Of a stretch of 64,000 nt of DNA, positions 1 through 8,733 are shown in pieces. Location of the stretch: positions 310,001 through 374,000 of the forward strand of contig CAZGVO010000002.1 of the NCBI GenBank assembly GCA_964529175.1, in the 5' to 3' direction. How positions within the stretch are numbered: the stretch's first letter is position 1; each line of letters opens with the position of its first letter. The notes beneath the pieces were generated by a model that did no database searches, was not told the DNA's origin, and saw nothing but the letters and a program-made list of their open reading frames with translations. Both the position numbers and the translations under genes were made by a program. Origin of the DNA: JAAFJM01 sp964529175. Lineage in GTDB: Bacteria > Bacteroidota > Bacteroidia > UKL13-3.

Positions 1-832
1 GGTTGCCAATGCCGTGTACATAAACTATACTTTTCATTTGATGCACGTAAGCGGCCTCTAATGTTTTTATAAATACATCCATTTGTACACCAATAATATC
101 GTTGGTTTGCGTGGTGTAGCCTCGTTCTAATAATTTATCAAAATGAAGGTCAATAATTGGTTCTGGCTTTTTTGTTAAATCAATTTTTTCAACAACTGTT
201 TTTTCTGTAAAATCTTTTTGTTTCAAAGCATTTAAGTTTAATGAACTAAACTCTTCGTTTAACTTAAACATATAAGCTTGTTTTTGTAAAAAGAAACAAA
301 ACTTTAGCGATTGGTGAAACTCTTTTGGCTTTGATTTAAACTCTACACTTAAAGGTTTGGAAGGGTTAATATTGATATCATCAGCCATAATAAATTGGAA
401 CAACAATGGATTCCATTTTTCGTAGTTTTCTAAATTTAATTTTAAAAAACTCACTTCTTCTCCGCGGCTCAATTTGCCAGTTTTGTAAAGGTTATACACC
501 TCTTTTTCTTTTTGATAAACCACATACATCAAAGTCTCGCAAGCATTGTTATGCAATACACCTTCAACCTCGTTTTCGCCTAATCTATTATAGGCCCAAA
601 ATACACCTAAAGGATTGGTACTTAACTTGGGTTTTAGTTTATCTTCAACTTCTTTTTTATCGTTATTTGGCTTTACATCGTCAAAATCAATTTTAACCAC
701 CTCGCTAGCCATAACAGGTATTTCAAAATCATCTTCAATGGTTACACCTACCAAGTTTTTTTGCTTAAAACTGGTAACTATACCTTCCATATTTTCGTTT
801 ACAAACTTTACTCTATCGCCTAACTTCAACAT
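1..832 (-). CDS. DUF2027/Smr-domain protein (partial, C-terminus outside window)
   Basis: The reading frame opens at ATG 832 and runs off the left edge without a stop. An in-frame TAA lies four codons upstream of the ATG, which fixes the start. The product begins MLKLGDRVKFVNENMEGIV, an SH3-like opening typical of the Bacteroidota DUF2027 family. The visible end reads VYVHGIGN, which matches the start of the Smr motif (HGxGxG). The family therefore reads as an N-terminal DUF2027 region with a C-terminal Smr domain, a domain linked to nucleic-acid binding or nicking in MutS2-type proteins. The cellular role of the Bacteroidota members is not established. The frame shows no break across about 277 codons. 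Confidence 0.8.
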   Translation of the reverse strand, partial: MLKLGDRVKFVNENMEGIVTSFKQKNLVGVTIEDDFEIPVMASEVVKIDFDDVKPNNDKKEVEDKLKPKLSTNPLGVFWAYNRLGENEVEGVLHNNACETLMYVVYQKEKEVYNLYKTGKLSRGEEVSFLKLNLENYEKWNPLLFQFIMADDININPSKPLSVEFKSKPKEFHQSLKFCFFLQKQAYMFKLNEEFSSLNLNALKQKDFTEKTVVEKIDLTKKPEPIIDLHFDKLLERGYTTQTNDIIGVQMDVFIKTLEAAYVHQMKSIVYVHGIGN

Positions 833-870
833 TGTTTTATCTTATTTATTTTGCTTTGCAATATTAAACC

Positions 871-905
871 AAAAAGCCGAAGTACTTGCATACATTCGGC
901 TTTTT
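871..905 (-). terminator. Rho-independent terminator of the htrA gene
   Basis: An 11-bp inverted repeat (arms 871-881 and 895-905, core GCCGAA/TTCGGC) is flanked by A and T runs. On the minus strand it lies about 33 bp after the HtrA stop and ends in a T run, so it would separate htrA from the DUF2027 gene downstream. Confidence 0.8.
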
Positions 906-937
906 GAATTGAACTAATTGATGTTTACTAACTATTA

Positions 938-2398
938 TTATTTGCCAATTTTTACAGCAAAATAATCTTGCGTTCCATCAGCATTTACGCCCTCTACCAA
1001 CACAGCGCCTTTTTTACCTTCAAAAGCTGCTTTTACATCGCTTACGGTAGAAACTGGTTTTTTATCAATATTGGTAATTACAAATCCAGCAGGCACTCCG
1101 GCTGCTTTTAAAATACTTTTTGCACCAATATTTTTTACTTTTATACCATTGGCAATTTTTAGTTTTAATCGCTCATCGCGAGTAAGTGTTTCAAAATCGG
1201 TATCCAAAGCTTTGTTAACTTCTGTCTTTTCGGCAGTTTTTAAAGTAGTTTTGCCATCTAAACCTTTAAGTTTTACATCAAAAAGTTTTTCTTTTCCATC
1301 TCTAATTACTTTAATTTTAACCACATCACCCGGATTTTTCTTACCAATCATTTCTTGTAGTTCAGGAGTAGTTTTGGTTTCTGTTCCATCAGCAGAAATA
1401 ATAACGTCATCGTTTTTTAAACCAGCATCTTCGGCAGCACTGTTTTCTTTTACATTTCTAACATATACTCCTTTTACTTCTTTTAAGCCTAATTTATCGG
1501 CCAAAGCGCCATCAATATCGGTAATTTCAACTCCTAAAACACCACGTTGAACAGTTCCATATTTTTGTAAATCGTTAATTACTTTGCTCATTAAATTACT
1601 AGGAATAGCAAAAGCATATCCTGCGTATTGTCCTGTTTCACTGGCAATTGCAGTGTTTATTCCAATTAATTTACCTTCTTGGTTAATTAAAGCACCACCA
1701 CTGTTTCCTGGATTTACAGCAGCATCGGTTTGAATAAACGATTCAATTGGATATTGTTGTCCGTTGCCTCTGTTAATGTTTAAGTTGCGGCCTTTAGCAC
1801 TTACAATTCCCGCAGTTACTGTAGATGTAAGGTTAAATGGATTTCCAACGGCTAAAACCCATTGGCCTACTTTTACCTCATCGCTATTGCCAATTACCGC
1901 AAAAGGCAAATTGGTTTCTGATATGCGCAATAAAGCCAAGTCAGTATTATTATCTTTGCCTAATAATTCAGCATCGTATTCGCGTTTATCGTTTAAAACC
2001 ACTTTTATTTTGGTAGCACCGTCTATTACATGGTTATTGGTAACAATTAAACCATCTTGCGAAATAATAACGCCACTGCCGCTCCCAGCTCTTGGTCCTG
2101 GTTGAGGAATATTAAATCCTCTGCCACCAAAAAAGTCAAAAGGGTTAATTTCTTGCATTTCATTTCTGCTTTGCGGAGCATCTACTACAGTTAAAATATG
2201 AACCACAGTAGGTGTAGCTAATTCAGCTATTGCCACAAAATCAGGTCGCTGTCCGCCATCTGACAAACTTGCATACCTTGCTAGGTAATTTTGTGTAAAT
2301 TCTGTTGCACTTTGTTTACCTCCAAATAATTTGTTTAAGCCAATTGCAGCCAAGCCTCCAAGGCATGCTACTGCAAAAATAAGTGTGTACTTTTTCAT
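938..2398 (-). CDS. htrA: HtrA/DegP-family periplasmic serine protease (Do)
   Basis: A 486-residue trypsin-like protease and chaperone for misfolded envelope proteins. A hydrophobic N-terminus (about residues 4-20) acts as signal peptide or membrane anchor. The protease domain carries the full triad: H123 in TNNHV, D153 in NNTDLALL and S233 in GNSGGAL. Two PDZ domains follow, roughly 260-365 and 400-486, which matches the DegP/DegQ layout. The segment before the catalytic domain (about 75-105) is rich in Gly and Pro and resembles the regulatory loop region of DegP. The gene stands alone with its own terminator. Envelope stress control is expected from the family, but no operator was recognised in the sequence. 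Confidence 0.95.
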   Translation of the reverse strand: MKKYTLIFAVACLGGLAAIGLNKLFGGKQSATEFTQNYLARYASLSDGGQRPDFVAIAELATPTVVHILTVVDAPQSRNEMQEINPFDFFGGRGFNIPQPGPRAGSGSGVIISQDGLIVTNNHVIDGATKIKVVLNDKREYDAELLGKDNNTDLALLRISETNLPFAVIGNSDEVKVGQWVLAVGNPFNLTSTVTAGIVSAKGRNLNINRGNGQQYPIESFIQTDAAVNPGNSGGALINQEGKLIGINTAIASETGQYAGYAFAIPSNLMSKVINDLQKYGTVQRGVLGVEITDIDGALADKLGLKEVKGVYVRNVKENSAAEDAGLKNDDVIISADGTETKTTPELQEMIGKKNPGDVVKIKVIRDGKEKLFDVKLKGLDGKTTLKTAEKTEVNKALDTDFETLTRDERLKLKIANGIKVKNIGAKSILKAAGVPAGFVITNIDKKPVSTVSDVKAAFEGKKGAVLVEGVNADGTQDYFAVKIGK

Positions 2399-2619
2399 TT
2401 TCTTTTCAATTTAATTGTAGTAAAATTATTTCCATTCAAAAGTTATACCAATTGCGATTATTGTATCATTTAAACTTTTTCAAAAAAATGTTCTATAAAA
2501 AACAATATTTGCTTTTAAGTTTTAATGCTTTTATGAAGCAATTTGTTTTTTTATTTTAAAACATGTTTACTTTTTGTTTTAAAATAACATTTTGGTTGAT
2601 GAACGGTAAATAAAAAAAC

Positions 2620-2649
2620 TTGCAGCTATCAAAACTTAGTTGAAATTTG
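2620..2649 (+). promoter_or_regulatory. Candidate promoter for the 2665 gene / dapF-ispG unit
   Basis: TTG at 2620-2622 is followed after 19 bp by GAAATTTG (2642-2649), one base off the Bacteroidota -7 consensus TAnnTTTG with the canonical spacing. It lies 15 bp before the ATG, which implies a very short leader. Confidence 0.4.
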
Positions 2650-2664
2650 CACTTTCAAAAATAA

Positions 2665-3576
2665 ATGCAACACGATAAACATACTTATTATTTCGAGAAG
2701 TATTTGCGCAAAGAAATGTCGCGCAATGAAAGGGATGCGTTTGAAAAAAAACTAAGTACCGATGAAGCCTTTAAGGCCGATTTTGATAAATATGCTTTAA
2801 ACCACGATTCGATTTTAAAAGAAGAGTTGGAAGAGTATTATAATGAGGAAATTATACCCGACAAACCAAAAAATTATTCGTGGTTTTTAGTTTTAATTTC
2901 GTTTTTGGGTTTGGTATTAATCATAGATTTTTATGCCAATCAAAAATATGCTGATGAACAAAAACAAAATCAAACCTACAAAGAAGAAATTGTAACACGA
3001 TTTAAAAATGCTTTTGTGGAGCCTTTTAAACAAATAAGTTTTAAGAAAAGCGCTAAACAGCTTGATACCATTTACAAACAACTTACTTTTAGTTCGGAGG
3101 AAGAAGAAAACGATACTACCATTGTTCAAACTCCTATAGATTCAAGTTTAATTGAAGAAAAAATTATTGACCAGTTTCAGCAATTAATGCGCGAAAAAAA
3201 CTTGGAAAGCAATGTAAAAGATGTGTTTTTGGATGATAGTTTAATGACTGTAGTTGATTTAGAAAAATTTAAAGAGAAGTTTAAAATAATTACCAATTCA
3301 ACTGATAGTGCTTTTTCTGACAGCCTTGTTACCAGACTTACCTTACAAGCTTTAATAAAACAAAATAATAGCAATAAGCCTTTATTTGTAGAGTTTTGGC
3401 AATCGTTAGTTGGTTTTAACGGTTATCAATTTACTGGCAAAAAATTAGTGCTTTACGGCATTCGAAAACCGTTTGATATATTTATTTTAAAACAAAATAA
3501 TTTGTTTGTGCTACATTCAAAATGGGGCGAAACTGCTTTACAAGCCGATAATCAATTACACAAATTTGAAGACTAA
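2665..3576 (+). CDS. Single-pass membrane protein with anti-sigma-like N-terminus, unknown function
   Basis: 303 residues. Residues 1-50 (YFEKYLRKEMSRNERDAFEK and following) resemble the short helical 'E-x-Y-L-x-G-E-L' module at the cytoplasmic end of Bacteroidota anti-sigma-like membrane proteins, though no zinc-binding Cys or His set is seen. One membrane helix lies at about 73-90 (FLVLISFLGLVLIIDFY), followed by an acidic, Lys-rich extracytoplasmic region of about 210 residues without a recognised domain. The stop overlaps the start of dapF by 11 bp, so the two are translationally linked. I do not recognise the family with confidence; the anti-sigma resemblance is only local. Confidence 0.7.
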   Translation: MQHDKHTYYFEKYLRKEMSRNERDAFEKKLSTDEAFKADFDKYALNHDSILKEELEEYYNEEIIPDKPKNYSWFLVLISFLGLVLIIDFYANQKYADEQKQNQTYKEEIVTRFKNAFVEPFKQISFKKSAKQLDTIYKQLTFSSEEEENDTTIVQTPIDSSLIEEKIIDQFQQLMREKNLESNVKDVFLDDSLMTVVDLEKFKEKFKIITNSTDSAFSDSLVTRLTLQALIKQNNSNKPLFVEFWQSLVGFNGYQFTGKKLVLYGIRKPFDIFILKQNNLFVLHSKWGETALQADNQLHKFED

Positions 3577-4354
3577 ATTTTATAAATACCAAGGATCGGG
3601 AAACGATTTTATAATGATTGACGACCGAGCCAAAACCTTTGATGCCAATAATCAACAATTGATCGAAAACTTATGTGATAGAAGATTTGGAATTGGTGCT
3701 GATGGTTTAATTTTATTACAAAACCATGCTTCGGCCGATTTTTACATGCAATACTTTAATAGCGATGGTCGCGAAAGTTCAATGTGTGGTAATGGCGGTA
3801 GGTGCATTGCTCAGTTTGCTAAAGATTTAGGCGTGGTAAATGATTATGCAACTTTTTATGCTATTGATGGCATTCATAGTGCTTCTTACAAAAATAATTG
3901 GGTTAACCTTCAAATGAAAGATTTAACCCAAATGGAAGTGCGCGATAATCACATTTTTGTATTAAACACTGGTTCACCACATTATGTGCAATTTTTTGAT
4001 TATGATGCAGATACCATTGATTTGTTTAATGAAGCAAAAAAAATAAGGTACAATAACGAGTTTGCCAAAGATGGAATCAATGTAAACTTTGTATCCATTC
4101 ATAATAATGTATTAAAAGTTAGAACTTACGAAAGGGGAGTAGAAGACGAAACTTTTAGTTGTGGAACTGGTGTTACAGCTGCTGCAATTGCTTATTCAGT
4201 TTTTTCAAAAAATACCCAATCGGAAATGGAAGTTAATATTCAAACCAAAGGTGGAAACCTTTCGGTAAGTTATTTGTTCCAAAATAATGCATACCAACAA
4301 GTGTTTTTAAAAGGCCCAGCCACGTTTGTGTTTGAGGGAGAAATAGAAATTTAA
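3566..4354 (+). CDS. dapF: Diaminopimelate epimerase
   Basis: Converts LL- to meso-diaminopimelate for peptidoglycan and lysine. With the TTG start at 3566 the protein is 262 residues and begins MKTKFYKYQGSGNDF, the normal family N-terminus; a longer frame from 3506 would add a non-homologous tail lying inside the upstream gene. The two catalytic cysteines are present: C74 in SMCGNGGRC and C199 in FSCGTGV. The frame overlaps the upstream membrane-protein gene by 11 bp and ends 5 bp before ispG, so the three genes look co-transcribed. The pairing with ispG gives one unit serving two precursors needed for the cell wall (DAP and undecaprenyl phosphate). Confidence 0.93.
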   Translation: MKTKFYKYQGSGNDFIMIDDRAKTFDANNQQLIENLCDRRFGIGADGLILLQNHASADFYMQYFNSDGRESSMCGNGGRCIAQFAKDLGVVNDYATFYAIDGIHSASYKNNWVNLQMKDLTQMEVRDNHIFVLNTGSPHYVQFFDYDADTIDLFNEAKKIRYNNEFAKDGINVNFVSIHNNVLKVRTYERGVEDETFSCGTGVTAAAIAYSVFSKNTQSEMEVNIQTKGGNLSVSYLFQNNAYQQVFLKGPATFVFEGEIEI

Positions 4355-4359
4355 TAATA

Positions 4360-6279
4360 ATGACATACCAACGCAGAAAAACAAGCACCGTAAAAATTGG
4401 TGATTTATACATTGGAAGCGATTTTCCAATTATTCCTCAAAGTATGACCACTACCGATACCATGGATACTCAAAAATCGGTAGCGCAAATTATTAGGATG
4501 GTTGATGCTGGTTGTCAGTTGGTTAGATTAACTGCTCCAAGTTTAAAAGAAGCTCAAAATTTAGCTGAAATAAAAAAAGCACTGAATGTCAAAGGAGTTA
4601 AAGTTCCATTGGTAGCCGACATACATTTTACTCCAAATGCAGCTGAATTAGCTGCTCGAATAGTTGAAAAAGTGCGTGTTAATCCTGGTAATTATGCCGA
4701 TAAAAAGAAATTTGATATCATTGATTATACCGATGCAGAATACCAAGAGGAAATAGACAGAATTAGGGAAAAGTTTGTTCCTTTAATTAAAATTTGTAAA
4801 GAGTACGGAACGGCATTGCGTATTGGCACCAATCATGGTTCGTTAAGCGATAGAATTATGAGCCGTTATGGCGATACTGCTCACGGAATGGTAGAAAGTG
4901 CAATGGAGTTTTTACGAATAGCCGAGGATGAAAATTTTCACAATATTGTGCTTTCCATGAAATCTAGTAACCCACAAGTAATGGTGCAAGCTTATAGGTT
5001 ATTGGTAAAAACCATGGATAATAATAACATGCATTATCCATTGCATTTAGGTGTAACCGAGGCTGGTGATGGTGATGATGGAAGAATAAAATCGGCTTTA
5101 GGAATTGGTGCATTGTTGGAAGATGGTATAGGTGATACAATTCGTGTTTCGTTAACCGAAGACCCGGAATTTGAGGTGCCTGTGGCTAAAAAATTAATCG
5201 CACGTTACACACAAATTGAACAAACCAATTATCCGCAGTTAAATTTAAACACAGCTGAAAATAATAACTGGAGTGCTTTTGATTATAAACGCAGAGAAAC
5301 CAACGAGGTTTATAATTTAGGAGCCCATCAAGTGCCTCGAGTTATTGCTAATTTTAGCAATTATGAAAATTTAGCAGCCGAAGATTTAAAACCAATCGGA
5401 CATATTTACGATGCCCAACTTGATAAATGGCACATGAATGATATTGGCGCTGATTTTATTTATTTAGGAGATAATAAAGCCAACTTTATGCTGCCAATGG
5501 GTTTAAAAGCCATTTATAACGCTCAAACTTGGAATTTGGTAATTGATAAAACCAATGCATTTCCATTATTTACCTCGGCTGATTTATTGCAAAGCAACCA
5601 TTTAAAAGCAAATTCAAGCACGCTTAATTTTGTGCACTTGTTGGTAGATGAGTTAACTGAAGAATTGCTCCAAACGGCTAACCAAATGAAAAATGTGGTT
5701 TTTATTTTGGAATCAAATTTAGCCAATCCAATGACCGATTTGCGTGCAACTTTCTTTAAATTAAACAATTGGAATATTAAAAATCCAGTTTTAGTCGTCC
5801 ATAATTACTCCAATGAAACCGATGAAGAGCAATTTATGCTGCATTGTTCAACTGATTTTGGTGCATTGTTAATCGATGGTTTTGCGGATGGATTGATGTT
5901 TAAAGCCAATTCAATTAAAACAGAACGCATGAACCAAATAGCATTTGGTATTTTGCAAGCTGCTAGAACACGTATTTCTAAAACAGAGTATATCAGTTGC
6001 CCTAGCTGCGGTCGTACTTTGTTCGATTTGCAAGAAACTACTGCTATGATTAGGAATCGAACTGACCATTTAAAAGGAGTAAAAATTGCTATTATGGGCT
6101 GTATTGTTAATGGTCCCGGAGAAATGGCCGATGCAGATTACGGTTATGTAGGTAGTGGAGTTGATAAAATAACCTTATACAAAGGCAAAGAAGTTGTAAA
6201 ACGCAATATTGCTAGCGATAATGCTGTTAATGAGTTGATTGAATTAATAAAAGAAAATGGAGATTGGGTAGAGTTGTAA
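4360..6279 (+). CDS. ispG: 4-hydroxy-3-methylbut-2-enyl diphosphate synthase (long Bacteroidota form)
   Basis: A 639-residue GcpE enzyme that makes HMBPP from methylerythritol cyclodiphosphate in the MEP isoprenoid pathway. The N-terminal TIM barrel (about 1-290) contains IIPQSMTTTDTMDT and the VADIHFTP and RVNPGN motifs. The C-terminal domain carries the [4Fe-4S] ligands C547 and C550 (CPSCGRT), C581 (GCIVNGPGE) and E588. Between them lies the extra domain of about 250 residues typical of Bacteroidota, Chlamydiae and plant enzymes, absent from the E. coli form of about 370 residues. It follows dapF by 5 bp. The insertion is a lineage trait, not an anomaly. Confidence 0.97.
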   Translation: MTYQRRKTSTVKIGDLYIGSDFPIIPQSMTTTDTMDTQKSVAQIIRMVDAGCQLVRLTAPSLKEAQNLAEIKKALNVKGVKVPLVADIHFTPNAAELAARIVEKVRVNPGNYADKKKFDIIDYTDAEYQEEIDRIREKFVPLIKICKEYGTALRIGTNHGSLSDRIMSRYGDTAHGMVESAMEFLRIAEDENFHNIVLSMKSSNPQVMVQAYRLLVKTMDNNNMHYPLHLGVTEAGDGDDGRIKSALGIGALLEDGIGDTIRVSLTEDPEFEVPVAKKLIARYTQIEQTNYPQLNLNTAENNNWSAFDYKRRETNEVYNLGAHQVPRVIANFSNYENLAAEDLKPIGHIYDAQLDKWHMNDIGADFIYLGDNKANFMLPMGLKAIYNAQTWNLVIDKTNAFPLFTSADLLQSNHLKANSSTLNFVHLLVDELTEELLQTANQMKNVVFILESNLANPMTDLRATFFKLNNWNIKNPVLVVHNYSNETDEEQFMLHCSTDFGALLIDGFADGLMFKANSIKTERMNQIAFGILQAARTRISKTEYISCPSCGRTLFDLQETTAMIRNRTDHLKGVKIAIMGCIVNGPGEMADADYGYVGSGVDKITLYKGKEVVKRNIASDNAVNELIELIKENGDWVEL

Positions 6280-6351
6280 TGTTATTTTTTGAAATGACAT
6301 TTAAATGACAAAAATAATCCAACCCTCAGTGTATTTTTATTGTCAACTGTT

Positions 6352-6379
6352 TTGTATCTTACAAAATATACTTAATTTG
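6352..6379 (+). promoter_or_regulatory. Candidate promoter of the T9SS protein gene at 6424
   Basis: TTG at 6352-6354, a 17-bp spacer and TTAATTTG at 6372-6379 (one base off TAnnTTTG). It lies 45 bp upstream of the ATG in AT-rich DNA after the ispG stop, consistent with an independent transcript that ends at the strong hairpin at 7745. Confidence 0.35.
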
Positions 6380-6423
6380 CCACCCTTTAAAAATTACAAA
6401 TAAATAAACAAAAATTATAAATT

Positions 6424-7719
6424 ATGAAAAAGTTAATACTTTCTACATTAAGCATTGGACTTGCGTTAAGTTCATTTGCACAACAAAACCTAGGCTTAAA
6501 AAACAATGGCCTAATCGACAACTCACCTCGTAAAGTAAGAAGCACTGCTACTTTAGGTAAAGCTGACAGATCAGAATGGTACAATCCATTAGATATTTTA
6601 GCTAACGGTAACTTCAAAACTTACGTTGGTTTTATGATGAACGATTCATTAGCTAAATTTATCGATGATCAAGGTGTTGCTAGCCAAGGAAGAACTTTCC
6701 AAGCTATTGCACAAATTATCGATCCTAAAGATGATGCTATTGATTTAGGAGCTGATCCAACAATTAAAATGAGTAAATTTACTAACTACACAGTAGATTC
6801 AATTGCTTTCAGATATTCTTATATCAGAAGAGTAGATAATACTGTTGATGGTTTAGGTAATCCTGTTCCAGTTGTTGATACTTTATTTGTTTACTACTTT
6901 ACAGGTACTCAAATAGCTAGAAATCAAACAATTCAAGGTTTAACGTCTAAATTTGGATACGTAGGTTATGATTTTGCAACTAGACGCCCTAAAAACTACA
7001 CTACTATCGATACTGTTCTGTTAACTGCTGATTATTCAACTGGAAAACCAAGTGCTACAGGTTGGTTATCAGCGGAAATTGGATTAGCTGCTCCTGCTGG
7101 ATTATCAGTTAATGCAACTGGTGGAACTAATGCAAATAATTTAATTGCTTATGCTTTAGTATTCAAAAACGGTACTACTTACGATGATACTTATGTATTT
7201 GAAGACAGAAGAGATTCATCAGTTGTTCCTACTGATACTAAATGGGTAAATTACTTCTCGTACCGTTATGGTGCTAACGAAGGAACTGCTTTAACTAGCA
7301 CATTCTTTAACAGTTCATTATTTGTTCCTCAACGTTTTTCTTACGCTGTAACTAACGGTTGGACAGGTTGGTACCCTGGTCAAGGTTTTACTAACGACTT
7401 ATATTTAGATGCAAGCGTTAAATTATCTTCAACTAATATCAGTGTTAAAGAAGTTCCTAATTCGTTTACTTTAGGAAATGCTTATCCTAACCCTGCTAGC
7501 AACGATGTTACTATTGCTTTTGATTTAAAATCAAGAAAAGATGTAAAAATTAGCTTGGTTAATTTATTAGGTCAAGAAGTTGTTAGCATTGCTAACGATA
7601 ACTTCTCAGCAGGAAATAACGAAGTTAAATTTAATGTAAGTAATTTATCAGCCGGTGTATATTTCTACACAATGACAGTTGATGGTGTTAGCCAATCACA
7701 AAAAATTATGATTAAATAA
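6424..7719 (+). CDS. T9SS type A sorting-domain protein, unknown function
   Basis: A 431-residue secreted protein. A Sec signal peptide ends near residue 20 (LALSSFAQQ). The middle is rich in Thr, Asn and Asp with beta-strand character and no enzyme motif. The last ~85 residues form the Por secretion sorting domain: NAYPNPASNDVTIAF, then SLVNLLGQEV, and a final AGVYFYTMTVDG...QKIMIK. It should be exported by T9SS to the surface or medium. Codon choice looks more uniform than in neighbouring genes (repeated GCT, ACT, GTT and AAC), which hints at high expression. It stands as a single gene between its own promoter candidate and a terminator. Confidence 0.85.
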   Translation: MKKLILSTLSIGLALSSFAQQNLGLKNNGLIDNSPRKVRSTATLGKADRSEWYNPLDILANGNFKTYVGFMMNDSLAKFIDDQGVASQGRTFQAIAQIIDPKDDAIDLGADPTIKMSKFTNYTVDSIAFRYSYIRRVDNTVDGLGNPVPVVDTLFVYYFTGTQIARNQTIQGLTSKFGYVGYDFATRRPKNYTTIDTVLLTADYSTGKPSATGWLSAEIGLAAPAGLSVNATGGTNANNLIAYALVFKNGTTYDDTYVFEDRRDSSVVPTDTKWVNYFSYRYGANEGTALTSTFFNSSLFVPQRFSYAVTNGWTGWYPGQGFTNDLYLDASVKLSSTNISVKEVPNSFTLGNAYPNPASNDVTIAFDLKSRKDVKISLVNLLGQEVVSIANDNFSAGNNEVKFNVSNLSAGVYFYTMTVDGVSQSQKIMIK

Positions 7720-7744
7720 TTTATTTATTTAATTAAAACATAAT

Positions 7745-7778
7745 AAAAGCCTCATCAGTTTACTGTTGAGGCTTTTTT
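7745..7778 (+). terminator. Rho-independent terminator after the 6424 gene
   Basis: Arms 7745-7754 and 7767-7776 (AAAAGCCTCA with its complement), a 12-nt loop and a T run, 25 bp after the stop codon. Confidence 0.88.
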
Positions 7779-7880
7779 GTTGCTGTAAGTTATTATTAAT
7801 ATATTCAAAAATCATGTTTATATATATTTTGATAATGATTTGGCAAGTATTATTTTGCAACCAGAAATAAAAATCGACAA

Positions 7881-8597
7881 ATGGGAAGAGTATTTGAAAA
7901 ACGTAAACATAAAATGTTTGCTCGTTATGCCAAAATGAGTAGAACTTTTACCAAAATAGGTAAGGAAATAGCCATTGCAATTAAAGCTGGAAATGGAAAT
8001 GGAGATCCTGATAGTAATTCTCGTTTAAGAGCAGTAGTTGCTAATGCAAAAGCTATTAATATGCCAAAAGCAAATATTGACGCAGCTATATCGCGCGCTA
8101 CCAGCAAACAAGATAAAGATTTTGAAGAGGTAGTATATGAAGGAAAAGGCCCTCATAATATTCCTATGATTATAGAAACAGCAACTGATAATCCAACAAG
8201 AACAGTCGCTAATCTGAGAAGCTATTTTAATAAAAAAGGTGGGCAATTAATGGTTAGTGGTTCTTTAGATTTTCTTTTTGAACGAAAAGGAATTTTTAGA
8301 ATAAAAAACGAAGGAATAAATTTAGAAGATTTTGAACTTGAAATGATTGATGCGGGTTTAGAAGAAATTGAAGATGATGGAGAAGGCCATTTAATACTTT
8401 CAGTTGGTTTTACTGATTTTGGTAAAATGCAACATGAATTGGAAGAACGCAAAATTGAAATAGTAAATGCTGAATTACAGCGTATTCCAACACAACCAAT
8501 GGAGTTAACTGAAGAGCAAGAAGCAGAGTTCAATGTTTTGCTCGATATAATTGAAGAAGATGATGATGTGGTAAAAGTGTATACCACGTTAATGTAG
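7881..8597 (+). CDS. YebC/PmpR (TACO1) family regulatory protein
   Basis: 238 residues with the full YebC fold. The family N-terminus (MGRVFEKRKHKMFARYAKMS) is followed by DPDSNSRLRAVVANAKAINMPK, then EVVYEGKGPHNIPMIIETATDNPTRT and RSYFNKKGGQL, and an acidic C-terminus. Family members have been described as DNA-binding regulators (PmpR) and as ribosome-associated factors that help translation of difficult peptides. Which applies here cannot be told from sequence. It is monocistronic and flanked by terminators at 7745 and 8618. Confidence 0.93.
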   Translation: MGRVFEKRKHKMFARYAKMSRTFTKIGKEIAIAIKAGNGNGDPDSNSRLRAVVANAKAINMPKANIDAAISRATSKQDKDFEEVVYEGKGPHNIPMIIETATDNPTRTVANLRSYFNKKGGQLMVSGSLDFLFERKGIFRIKNEGINLEDFELEMIDAGLEEIEDDGEGHLILSVGFTDFGKMQHELEERKIEIVNAELQRIPTQPMELTEEQEAEFNVLLDIIEEDDDVVKVYTTLM

Positions 8598-8617
8598 AAA
8601 AAATTACTTAATTGCTT

Positions 8618-8650
8618 AAAAGCCACCAACTAATACTTGGTGGCTTTTTT
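8618..8650 (+). terminator. Rho-independent terminator after the yebC-type gene
   Basis: A 12-bp perfect stem (8618-8629 with 8637-8648, core AGCCACCAA), a 7-nt loop and a T run; 20 bp after the stop. Confidence 0.9.
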
Positions 8651-8710
8651 GTTTTATCATTAAATTAATTTTTATTTTTAAATAAGTTTAAATTTTAAAT
8701 CATTATTTAT

Positions 8711-8720
8711 TTTATTCGTA
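8711..8720 (+). promoter_or_regulatory. Pre-start motif TTTATTCGTA of cassette copy 1
   Basis: TTTATTCGTA followed by an A run ends 13 bp before the ATG of the first transglutaminase lipoprotein. A near copy stands at the matching place before the second cassette. The first eight bases resemble a -7 element with C in the seventh position, as in the sucC promoter (TATTTTCG). No clear -33 TTG was seen, so the promoter role is tentative. Confidence 0.3.
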
Positions 8721-8733
8721 AAAATATTAAATA

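Noticed and set aside
406..917. Plus-strand frames over the left-edge region
   Set aside because: They lie opposite the well-supported DUF2027/Smr frame and the htrA terminator; their sequence has no protein-like pattern.
1071..1550. 159-codon plus-strand frame opposite htrA
   Set aside because: Antisense shadow of HtrA's conserved PDZ coding region; Ser/Phe-rich product typical of reverse frames.
3506..3565. Longer N-terminus for DapF
   Set aside because: It lies inside the upstream gene and has no similarity to the family; the TTG at 3566 gives the proper N-terminus.
4360..6279. IspG fusion with a foreign central domain
   Set aside because: The long insertion is the normal form in Bacteroidota, Chlamydiae and plants.
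6424..7719. Recent horizontal transfer because of its codon use
   Set aside because: Base content matches its surroundings; uniform codon use is better explained by high expression.
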